From positions 1 to 21,578 of the forward strand of contig ML014364.1 in the NCBI GenBank assembly GCA_003615045.1: a stretch of DNA of 21,578 nucleotides, read 5' to 3'. A program made the translations under genes and the position numbers. The stretch's first letter is position 1; each line of letters begins with the position of its first letter. Below are positions 14,407 through 21,578 of this stretch, one piece after another. The notes below the pieces were generated by a model, which was not told the origin of the DNA, searched no databases, and worked only from the letters and a program-made list of their open reading frames with translations. Source of the stretch: Caulochytrium protostelioides (lineage: Eukaryota > Chytridiomycota > Caulochytriomycetes > Caulochytriales > Caulochytriaceae).

Positions 14407-15735
14407 ATGGCACCACACCCACGGCCGGAATGGGCCCTCTGGATATCAATCGATACGGGCCTGGGACACGCTAACGGCTCGCAGCGCCCGTCGGCAACCG
14501 TCGACATCAAAGCCGCGGTCGCTGCGGCGCAATCAGCGCGGCCGGTGAAAGGCCCGCGCGCCGCGATCGAGCGCGCCGTGCTCTATGAGAACGAGCGCGG
14601 CTCGGGGTTCCTCGGCCGCCCGCGCTTCTCCAAGCGGTCGCTGCTGCCGACCGACTTCCCGCCGTGGTCCGACGTCGACGGCCGCTACGAAATGGACAAG
14701 GACCTGCAGCAGTGCCCGCCCGGCGCCGTCTGGGTCGGCGAGTGGGCCGTCGACCAGAACGGCAACGTCGACCCCGAGGGCTGGTCCTATGCCTCCGGCT
14801 TCAAGAGCCGCACCTGGAGCGGCACCTGCGGCATGTCCCACTACGTCCGCCGCCGTCGGTGGGTCCGCGAGCGCCGTCGCCGCCCCGACCCCACCCTCCG
14901 GTCCAGCACGGGCTCCGCCGTCCCTGCCAGCGCCGCCCCCAGCGCCGCCCCCAGCGCCGCCGCCGCCGCCGCCGCCGCCGCGAATGCCGACGCCGCCACG
15001 ACCGCGTTCACCGTGTCGTGCTCCGGCACGATTCCGCGGCTCGGCGGCCCGCGGCCCGCGCCGCCCGTCTTGCCGCGACCCCTGGAGCTCGCCGACGGCG
15101 CCGGCGGCCGGCCGCCCGCGCCGCCGCCGCCGCCGCACCGGCTGGCGTTCCCGGTCCCGGCGCAGCTGCTGCGCACCGACTACGAGCTGCTCCCCGCGCT
15201 GCACCGCGCGCTGCTCGACCGCGACCGGCTCGCCCTGCTGGACCAGTGGGCCGAGACCAAGCAGGCCACGCTCGCCGCCGCCTCCGACCCGCGTCCCGCG
15301 CAGCGCTGCGCGTGGATCCCGCTCGCCGCGCATCTCATCCAGTCGTTCCACTACGAGACGAGCCGCGCCCAGGCCATCCTCATCCTCGCCCGCGTCCTGC
15401 TGGGCAAGACCGCCGCCCTTGGCCACGGCGCGACGGACCCGAGCCCTCCGCCACCGTCGCCTGCCGCCGCCGCCGCTGCCGCTGCCGCTGCCGATGCCGC
15501 TGCCGCTGCCGATGCCGTCGCCGCCGCCGCCGCCGCTGACGCATCCGCCCTGCCGATGCCGGCCCCCGCCGAGCTCTATCAGCTCATCCAGGAGTGGGCG
15601 AAGGGCCTCAAGTTCTGGTCGGACCAGACGCGCGTCATGGACCTCGTGGAGCGGCACGACTTCGTCATGCGGTCCACGTCCGCGGCGATGGCGGCGCCGC
15701 CGCGCGCAAGCGACGCCGACCCCGCCGCGCGCTAG
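14407..15735 (+). CDS. Dysferlin-domain (DysFN-DysFC) protein, Spo73/Pex30-like
   Basis: The product is 442 residues. A dysferlin domain occupies about 57-158: LYENERG then FSKRSLLPTDFPPWSD (DysFN), CPPGAVWVGEWAVD, and DPEGWSYASGF with the closing VRRRRWVRERR (DysFC). The conserved Trp and Arg pairs typical of the fold are present. In fungi this domain is found in peroxisome/ER proteins of the Pex30 family and in Spo73-type sporulation proteins; no membrane segment is visible here, which favours the soluble Spo73-like type. After an Ala/Pro-rich linker (160-245) comes a helical region (about 246-340) with LLRTDYELLPALHRALLDRD, then another poly-Ala block and a final helical segment (about 389-421) containing YQLIQEWAKGLKFWSDQ. 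I do not recognise these C-terminal segments. The start is the first ATG before the domain; 50 weakly conserved residues precede it. Role in membrane contact or spore-wall formation is inference. Confidence 0.85.
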   Translation: MAPHPRPEWALWISIDTGLGHANGSQRPSATVDIKAAVAAAQSARPVKGPRAAIERAVLYENERGSGFLGRPRFSKRSLLPTDFPPWSDVDGRYEMDKDLQQCPPGAVWVGEWAVDQNGNVDPEGWSYASGFKSRTWSGTCGMSHYVRRRRWVRERRRRPDPTLRSSTGSAVPASAAPSAAPSAAAAAAAAANADAATTAFTVSCSGTIPRLGGPRPAPPVLPRPLELADGAGGRPPAPPPPPHRLAFPVPAQLLRTDYELLPALHRALLDRDRLALLDQWAETKQATLAAASDPRPAQRCAWIPLAAHLIQSFHYETSRAQAILILARVLLGKTAALGHGATDPSPPPPSPAAAAAAAAAADAAAAADAVAAAAAADASALPMPAPAELYQLIQEWAKGLKFWSDQTRVMDLVERHDFVMRSTSAAMAAPPRASDADPAAR

Positions 15736-15816
15736 CCGCCGGCCCTCGCTCATCCCCATGCGCATCCCCATGCGCCCGCGATCGCTCGTGATGTAGTTTC
15801 CTCCGTGTACCCTCAG

Positions 15817-15870
15817 CATCTCATCTCATCTCATCTCATCTCATCTCATCTCATCGCCTCGCCTCGCCTC
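15817..15870. repeat. Pentanucleotide microsatellite (CATCT)n followed by (GCCTC)n
   Basis: Nearly eight catct units (15817-15855) run directly into three gcctc units (15856-15870). Both share the same period, so the second block probably arose by substitution within one array. It lies just after the dysferlin-domain gene. Confidence 0.92.
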
Positions 15871-16238
15871 GCGATCGGCCGGGACCGCTCGGTCCGGGCA
15901 CGGCGTCGCAGGGAAGTCGGCAGCCGCAGGTGGCGGCGTGGGGCGGGTGGCGCAGGGGGCGCGGAACCGCCGACGAGGCGCTGGAGTGACGCGCACGCGC
16001 CACACGGCGAAGCGGCCGCCCGCGGGCGCCAGCCGCGGCATCGCTTCCCCGCCGCGTCGCCCGCCGCGCCGGTGCCCGCGCCTCGCCGATGCCGCGCGGC
16101 CGGCGCCCGATACCCGGACAGGCGACATGCCGCCACGTGGGCGGCGCTCGCCCACCCGTCGGTGATCGCCGCCGCGTCTTGTTGTCGCGCCGCCGCCGCC
16201 GCCATCGCCATCGCCGCGGGGTCCGTCGCGGGACGGTC

Positions 16239-16239
<1 letters not shown>

Positions 16240-16282
<43 letters not shown>
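16240..16282. repeat. CCG trinucleotide tract upstream of LIS1
   Basis: An uninterrupted run of about 14 CCG units lies some 240 bases before the LIS1 ATG. Confidence 0.85.
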
Positions 16283-16286
<4 letters not shown>

Positions 16287-16522
16287 TGTCCTCCGTCGCG
16301 GCGCACGCCGCCGATTCTGTTGCCTCGGCCCTTCCGCTCCGCTGTCTGCATCCGGTCTGCCCCGCCGCTCATCGCACCACCGCACGCCGCGCGTCGCACC
16401 ACCCGCTCCGCCGCGGCCTGTCCGTAACGCGGCCGCTCCGGCCACGCGCGCGCCTGACCGGGCGATCCGCCTCGAGGACATCTGCCGCCCGCGATCCGCC
16501 CGCCGCACGCGAGCGAGCGATC

Positions 16523-16675
16523 ATGGCGTTCCCGCCGCCGCCGGCCGCGCCCGGGTCGGTGCTGACCCCCGCGCAGCACGACGATCTCCGACGCGCCGTG
16601 GCGCAGTACCTGGACGCCCACGGGCTCGTCCGGACGGCGGCGACGCTGCGCGAGGAAGCGGCCCTGCAGGACGCC

Positions 16676-16706
<31 letters not shown>

Positions 16707-17917
16707 CCACGCCGGACGCGGTGCCGGACCTGCTGGAAAAGAAGTGGCTCGGCGTGCTCCGGCTTCAGCGCAAGGTCATGGCGCTGGAGGCGCAGCTGGC
16801 CGCTGGCGCGTCGTCCTCATCGCCCACGGCAGCGGCGGCGGCGGCGGCAACGGCGGCCGCGGCCGCGGCGGGCGCCGAGTGGCGGCCGCCCGTGGGCCCG
16901 CCGCGGCTGCTGGAAGGCCACCGCTCGGCGGTGACGCACGTGGCGTTCCACCCGAAGGCGCCGGTGGTCGCGACGGCGTCTGAGGACGCGACGATCAAGC
17001 TGTGGGACGCCGAGACGGGCGCGTTCGAGCGCACGCTGAAAGGGCACACGAAAGCCGTGACGGCCGTCGCCTTCGACGCGGCGGGGCGGCGGCTCGCGTC
17101 GGCGTCGGCGGACCTCTGCCTCAAGGTCTGGGACGCCGCCGACGCGTACGCGTGTGCCAAGACGCTGTACGGCCACGACCACGCGGTGTCGGCGGTCGTC
17201 TTCACGCCGGACGGCCGCCAGCTCGTGTCGGCCTCGCGCGACGGCACCGTCAAGGTCTGGGACGCCGCCACGACCTTCTGCGTCCACACGCTGCGCGACC
17301 CGGGCGCCGACTCGGCCTGGGTCCGGAGCGTCGACGTCGCCGTCATGGCCGGCCAGCCGTACGTCCTCTCCGGCGGCCACGACCAGGCCGTCCGTCTGTG
17401 GGCCCTCGACGGCGGCGGCCGCTGCGAGCTGACGCTCACGGGCCATGCCCACGTCGTCGAAGCCGTCGTCTTCCTGCCCGCCACGTGCAACCGCCACGTG
17501 CGCACCCTGACGCGGCAGCCCCTGCACGCCCGCCCCGCCCCCGGCGACGAGACGGTCCAGTACGCCGCATCGGCGTCCCGCGACCGCGTCATCAAGCTCT
17601 GGGACCTCGTTGCGGGCACGTGTGTCCATACCTTCGTCGGGCACGACAGCTGGGTGCGCGCGCTGCGCGTCGCCGCCCCGACGGCGCTCGTCAGCGGCGG
17701 CGACGACGGCACCCTACGCGTCTGGGACCTCCGCACTGGCCTCGCCACGACCGTCTCGACCCGCGCCGCCCCTGACGCCGCCGCCGCCAACGCCGACGCC
17801 GACGCCGCCCCGGCCTCCCACCCGCCCTTCGTCGTCTCGGTCGCCGTCTCGCCCCTCCAGGCCCATGTCCTCGCCGCCGGCGGCGCCGACGGCATCACCC
17901 GCCTCTGGCGGCCCTAA
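16523..17917 (+). CDS. LIS1: LIS1/PAC1/NudF, dynein regulator with LisH and seven WD repeats
   Basis: The product is 464 residues; human LIS1 is 410. LIS1 binds the dynein motor domain and, with NudE and dynactin, governs nuclear migration and vesicle transport along microtubules. The order of parts is canonical: LisH dimerisation motif (about 15-47), a short coiled coil starting LLEKKWLGVLRLQRKVMALE (70-93), an Ala-rich linker with two poly-Ala runs (the extra length), then WD repeats from residue 129. These read LLEGHRSAVTHVAFHP, SEDATIKLWDAETG with FERTLKGH, YGHDHAVSAVVF, SASRDGTVKVWD, LTGHAHVVEAVVFLP, SASRDRVIKLWD, VGHDSWVRALRV and GDDGTLRVWD, ending GADGITRLWRP. The sixth repeat carries the family's usual longer loop. 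The start ATG agrees with the family N terminus. No intron is needed. It lies in tandem with its neighbours but with large spacers, so no shared transcript is implied. Confidence 0.96.
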
Positions 17918-18019
17918 GGCCGCCGGATCGGTCATTAACCAATATACCCCACGAAAATATCAGCGTCAATGCATCTCCGAGGAGTGGATCGGGGAAAGGC
18001 AGCAGCGACCCAGGCCGTC

Positions 18020-18052
<33 letters not shown>

Positions 18053-18784
18053 CTGGGCAGGCCCCCGCTCTTGTTGCCACGCCACGTTACCCTTTCTTCG
18101 TGGTGCTGCGCGCCCACCCGCGGGGATGCGCTGACCCGCGGGACTCGTGGCTGGGAAGACGCGCGGTGCCCTGGTCCGCTGCGCCTCTCGCGGCGCGATC
18201 GGAACCCTTCGCGCGGCAGAGACCGCGGCAGGCCGATCGCTTCCATCACGGCCGGCATCGGGGATGGCTCCATCGGAGCTCGCGACCCCCGGTCCCTGAT
18301 CCGTGGCGCTCCGGCTGCGCTGAGACCGACGTCGCCGCGATCGCCGCCAGCGGCATTTGGCATGAGCTGCGACCGCCGTTCCTCCTGGTCGACGCCGTCT
18401 CCACATGGCGGTTGGGCTCTCGCTGTGCCCTCTCGCTGTGCCCTCTTTCTGTCGCCCCGGCAACAGCCTCGTGCTGGCATCGCTCACCCGGCTCACCCAG
18501 CGATCGCTTCCGGAGCCGCCGCTCGACGCCTCCACCCAGCCCCGTCTGGCCCACGGCCCTGTCGGCGATTCGACGGGGGCTGACCTATCACGTGCTCGCC
18601 GTCCCCCGGCCCCGCACTACGACCTGTCCCCGGCCCCGCCGCGGTCGCGATCGACGAGACCACGACGGCCGCGGCCGCCACAGCCTGACGCGTCTTCCCG
18701 GGCCGGCCCTCGCGCCGCGCGACCGCTGCGCGACCGCCGCCGCCGCGCCGTCGCCACCGGCTGCACGCCCCTCCAGCTGCTAGC
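17918..18784. other. Intergenic region between LIS1 and YME1
   Basis: About 870 bases with no gene recognised. It contains a GGC tract near 18023-18050, a tandem ctcgctgtgccct unit near 18419-18445 and a repeated cccggccccgc near 18605-18640. Several frames stay open on both strands (up to about 227 codons), but the translations are Arg/Pro/Ser-rich and resemble nothing. The first 60 bases after LIS1 are less GC-rich and may hold its 3' processing signals. Confidence 0.5.
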
Positions 18785-21238
18785 ATGCGGCCGTGCGCCG
18801 CCCTCGGCGCCGCCGTGGGCGCTGCTGTCGGCGCCGCCGCCGCCGCGCGGGCCGCCGCCGCCCGCCCCGGCCGATCGCTGCCCGCCGACCCGCTCAGACG
18901 CGCGTGCGGGATCGCCTACGGATTCGATGCCGCCACCAGCCGGGTATCGCTGCTGCGGACGCCGCAATGGCTGCCGCTGCGGACGCCGCGACTAATGCAG
19001 GCAACGGCGCCGATGTTGGCCATGTCGGCCGCGTCGCCGATCATGGCGGCGTCAACACGGCCGCGATCACTGTGGACGTGGACAAAGCGCCAGGTCGCGC
19101 AGGCGGAGCGCGAGGCGATGCAGCCCGCGGCACGCGAGGACCCGGCAGCGCAGGCGGCGTTCTATGCGGCGCTGATGCGCGCGAACCTGCCCGGCCGCGT
19201 CATCGAGTGGTACGAGAAGCAGCCCCAGCTGCTGCACGTGGTGCCGGTCGGCGCCGCCGGCGACGTCAACGCCGCCGTCGCCCGCCACCATGCTGTCCTC
19301 GCCATCCAGCGCCACCCGGCGTGCTTTGAACAATACCTCATGGCCCTCGCGAAGCAGCGCCAGCTCGGCGACTTTACCCGCCGCTTCGTCGCGCTCCCGC
19401 GAATGGCTGGACCCCAGCCGCCCTGGACCAGTCCGCAAACGGGTCCTCCTTCCGCCACCGGTACCGGTGTCGCGACCGCGGCCGGGGCTGGGGCTGCGAC
19501 GGGCACAGAGGCTGCTGCGCCGTCGTCGACATCGTCGTCGTCATCATCACCGACATCGCCATCGGCGTCGGCGTCGACAGCACCACCCCCCGCCGGATGG
19601 CCCGCGCCTGGCGCCGCCGCCGCCACCACCGGGTGGGCACCGTATGCCGGGTCCCTTGAGGGGATGGCGCCGCCGCCGCCGCTGCCGGGGTGGGACGCCC
19701 ACGTGGCGTCCGCTCAGCGCGCGGACGGCACGCCGATCAGCGTGGTGATCAAAGACGTGTGGACGTGGGGCCGCGTGCTGCGCCGCGTGCTGTCGGCGCT
19801 GTTCCTCACGTTCCTCTTCTTCACGGTGCTAGCGGTGCTGCTTGACCAGCAGAGCCTCGGTAAGGGCGGGCTCGGCGCGAGCGATGCAGAGGCCGTGGCG
19901 CAGAACCAGTCGATCCGCTTCGCGGACGTCGAGGGGGTTGATGAGGCGAAGCAGGAGCTCGAGGACATTGTGTCGTTCCTCAAGGAGCCGGGCCGCTACA
20001 TGCAGGTGGGCGGCAAGCTGCCGAAGGGCATTCTGTTGTACGGGCCGCCCGGAACCGGCAAAACGCATCTGGCGCGCGCCGTGGCCGGCGAGGCGGGCGT
20101 GCCGTTTTTCCAGATGTCGGGCTCGGAGTTCGACGAGCTGTACGTGGGCGTGGGCGCAAAGCGCGTGCGCGAGCTGTTTGCCCTGGCCAAGAAGAGCGCG
20201 CCGTGCATTGTCTTTATCGACGAGCTGGACGCCGTCGGCAGCAAGCGCAGCGCGAAGGACCAGTCGTATATGCGCCAAACGCTCAACCAGCTGCTGGTCG
20301 AGCTGGACGGCTTCAAGAGCGCCGAAGGCGTGATCTTCATCGCTGCCACCAACACCCCGGAGGCGCTCGACAAGGCGCTCGTCCGCCCGGGCCGCTTCGA
20401 CCGCCACGTGCCGGTGCCGCTGCCGGACGTCAAGGGCCGCAGCCGCATCCTTGAGGTCCACATGAAGGGCATCCGCTTCGACGACTCGGTCCACGTCGGC
20501 ATCATTGCCCGCGGCACGCCAGGCTTCTCGGGCGCCGACCTCGCCAACCTCCTCAACATGGCCGCCATCCAGGCCAGCAAGCACGCCCGCCCCAGCGTCA
20601 GCATGCAGGACCTCGAGTGGGCAAAAGACAAAATCATCATGGGCTCCGAGCGCAAGTCCACCGTCGTGTCCGAAGCCAACCGCCGCCTCACGGCGTACCA
20701 CGAGGGCGGCCATGCGCTCGTCGCATTCCTCACCCCCGGCGCGCTGCCTCTCCACAAGGTCACCGTCATCCCCCGCGGCCAGGCGCTCGGCGTCACCGTG
20801 CAGCTCCCGGAGGCCGACCAGACCAACCACACCAAGCGCGAGCTCATGGCCATGCTCGACGTCTGCATGGGCGGCCGCGTCGCCGAAGAGCTCCTGCTCG
20901 GCCCCGACGATGTGACCACCGGCGCCGCCTCGGACCTCGAGAAGGCCAGTCACCTCGCCCGCGACATGGTCCGCGTCTACGGCATGAGCGATGGCGCCGG
21001 CCTCGTGGCGTACCCCGCCGCCGACCTCGACCGCCTCAGCCCGCACACCCGCGCCGCCCTCGAGGAGGAGGTCCGCGCCCTCGTTGACGCCGCCTACCGC
21101 CGCGCCAAGGCTCTCCTCACCCAGCGCCGCGCCGAGCTCGACCGCCTCGCCGAGGCCCTCATCGAGCGCGAGACCCTCAACCTCCAGGAAATCGAGGCCG
21201 CCATTCACGGCGATCCCATCCCCCAACTCGACTTCTGA
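18785..21238 (+). CDS. YME1: Mitochondrial i-AAA protease (Yme1/FtsH family)
   Basis: The product is 817 residues. Yme1 is an ATP-driven zinc metalloprotease in the mitochondrial inner membrane, active toward the intermembrane space, that removes unassembled and regulatory proteins. The N terminus (1-100) is Ala/Arg-rich with few acidic residues, suiting a targeting sequence. An N-domain like that of Yme1 follows (about 118-205), then a Ser/Thr/Pro-rich linker, and one membrane segment (about 335-353). One segment rather than two points to the i-AAA type, not m-AAA. The AAA+ domain has Walker A GPPGTGKT (420-427), pore loop YVGVG, Walker B IVFIDELD (475-482) and RPGRFDR (534-540) of the second region of homology. 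The protease domain has HEGGH (639-643) with Asp717 as likely third zinc ligand, and the family block [14 protein letters not shown]. All catalytic residues are present. The first ATG was used; a start further downstream in the targeting region is possible. Confidence 0.96.
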   Translation: MRPCAALGAAVGAAVGAAAAARAAAARPGRSLPADPLRRACGIAYGFDAATSRVSLLRTPQWLPLRTPRLMQATAPMLAMSAASPIMAASTRPRSLWTWTKRQVAQAEREAMQPAAREDPAAQAAFYAALMRANLPGRVIEWYEKQPQLLHVVPVGAAGDVNAAVARHHAVLAIQRHPACFEQYLMALAKQRQLGDFTRRFVALPRMAGPQPPWTSPQTGPPSATGTGVATAAGAGAATGTEAAAPSSTSSSSSSPTSPSASASTAPPPAGWPAPGAAAATTGWAPYAGSLEGMAPPPPLPGWDAHVASAQRADGTPISVVIKDVWTWGRVLRRVLSALFLTFLFFTVLAVLLDQQSLGKGGLGASDAEAVAQNQSIRFADVEGVDEAKQELEDIVSFLKEPGRYMQVGGKLPKGILLYGPPGTGKTHLARAVAGEAGVPFFQMSGSEFDELYVGVGAKRVRELFALAKKSAPCIVFIDELDAVGSKRSAKDQSYMRQTLNQLLVELDGFKSAEGVIFIAATNTPEALDKALVRPGRFDRHVPVPLPDVKGRSRILEVHMKGIRFDDSVHVGIIARGTPGFSGADLANLLNMAAIQASKHARPSVSMQDLEWAKDKIIMGSERKSTVVSEANRRLTAYHEGGHALVAFLTPGALPLHKVTVIPRGQALGVTVQLPEADQTNHTKRELMAMLDVCMGGRVAEELLLGPDDVTTGAASDLEKASHLARDMVRVYGMSDGAGLVAYPAADLDRLSPHTRAALEEEVRALVDAAYRRAKALLTQRRAELDRLAEALIERETLNLQEIEAAIHGDPIPQLDF

Positions 21239-21418
21239 ACGCGCCGCCAACACCCGCATAGATCAATGGAATGTGATGCAACGCGCCATACCCGAGTGCC
21301 ACATGACGTACAGACGCCATGCACCCAAGCACGGCGAGACGCGCCACGGGAATGCGCCCCACGTCGTGCGGTTCCATTCTAGGGCCTTGGGACTCACCCG
21401 CTGAGGGCGGAGTAAAAC
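21239..21418. other. Short spacer between YME1 and tRNA-Arg
   Basis: I see no gene in these 180 bases. The two flanking genes are convergent. Confidence 0.6.
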
Positions 21419-21423
21419 AAAAA
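21419..21423 (-). terminator. RNA polymerase III T-tract terminator
   Basis: Five consecutive T on the minus strand begin a few bases beyond the tRNA-Arg 3' end, followed by TTTT a few bases later. This is the normal Pol III stop signal. Confidence 0.85.
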
Positions 21424-21427
21424 CGAG

Positions 21428-21500
21428 CGATCCCGGCAGGGATCGAACCTGCAATCCCCTGATTCGTAGTCAGATGCCTTATCCATTGGGCCACGGGACC
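21428..21500 (-). tRNA. tRNA-Arg, anticodon ACG, no intron
   Basis: On the minus strand a 73-nt cloverleaf folds fully. The acceptor stem GGTCCCG pairs with CGGGATC (one G-T pair) and the discriminator base is G. The A box reads TGGCCCAATGG, the anticodon arm TCTGA-CTACGAA-TCAGG gives anticodon ACG, and the B box reads GGTTCGATCCC. The anticodon A is read as inosine after modification and decodes CGU, CGC and CGA. No 3' CCA is encoded, as expected for a nuclear gene. A T-tract terminator follows. Confidence 0.97.
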
Positions 21501-21578
21501 GTTTTGTTTTTGTTGTTGGACGGCGCCTTTAGTCTGCCTGGAATCGATCACTTTCCGCCAGGTTCCATAAGGTTCCAT

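Larger units (their letters stand above)
15736..16522. other. Intergenic region upstream of LIS1
   Basis: About 790 bases with no gene I recognise. It holds the pentanucleotide array at 15817-15870 and the long CCG tract at 16240-16282. The open frames through it are Arg/Pro/Ala-rich products of those repeats. It should contain the 3' end of the dysferlin-domain transcript and the LIS1 promoter. Confidence 0.55.

Noticed and set aside
18100-18783. 227-codon plus-strand open frame before YME1
   Set aside because: The content is Arg/Pro/Ser-rich and repeat-derived with no domain or signal. It ends next to the YME1 start without support as an N-terminal extension.
18785-21238. Bacterial FtsH or m-AAA (Afg3/Yta12) identity for the protease
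   Set aside because: Only one membrane segment is visible, there is a long N-terminal targeting-like region, and the [14 protein letters not shown] block fits Yme1; the gene neighbourhood is eukaryotic.
19829-21259. 476-codon minus-strand open frame opposite YME1
   Set aside because: It is the antisense shadow of the AAA and protease domains, produced by GC-rich third codon positions.

Overview
This window looks like nuclear DNA from a GC-rich, compact, mostly intron-poor fungus, most plausibly an early-diverging (chytrid-type) lineage. The reasons are long single-exon eukaryotic genes (DDB1, LIS1, YME1, KIN17), an eukaryotic tRNA-Arg with internal A and B boxes, one gene with four exons and GT-AG introns, a fungal-style dysferlin-domain protein, and remnants of Fanzor-type (TnpB-like) elements. 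A Caulochytrium-like genome would fit, but that is an inference from composition and gene content, not a demonstrated assignment.

Layout, left to right. 1-591 holds nothing I recognise. 592-1408 (minus) is a four-exon SH3BGRL-like thioredoxin-fold gene that I assembled from splice signals. It diverges from DDB1 (2265-7046, plus), the beta-propeller adaptor of CUL4 ubiquitin ligases. From about 7047 to 12205 the base composition is visibly less GC-rich and the content is accessory: Fanzor 3' remnant B (7494-7780, plus), an unrecognised probably secreted protein (7954-9891, minus), Fanzor 3' remnant A (10675-11133, plus), a C-terminal fragment of glutaryl-CoA dehydrogenase (11156-11482, minus), an AT-rich patch, and Fanzor 3' remnant C (11640-12205, minus), which abuts the 3' end of KIN17 (12238-13344, minus). 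The housekeeping block then resumes: a dysferlin-domain protein (14407-15735), LIS1 (16523-17917) and the mitochondrial i-AAA protease YME1 (18785-21238), all plus, then tRNA-Arg(ACG) (21428-21500, minus).

The housekeeping genes do not form a pathway; they look like ordinary neighbours in a compact genome. The most interesting part is the 7.0-12.2 kb island. Three remnants all keep the same piece: the last part of a Fanzor/TnpB-like protein (NRD-x-NAA-x-NI motif), its tail, and immediately after it a hairpin whose stem is maintained although its sequence differs between copies. In this protein family the guide-scaffold RNA is made from exactly this 3' region, so the hairpin is a candidate omega-RNA (fRNA) scaffold. 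The intergenic spaces of the GC-rich part are filled with GC-rich simple repeats that keep long but meaningless reading frames open on both strands.
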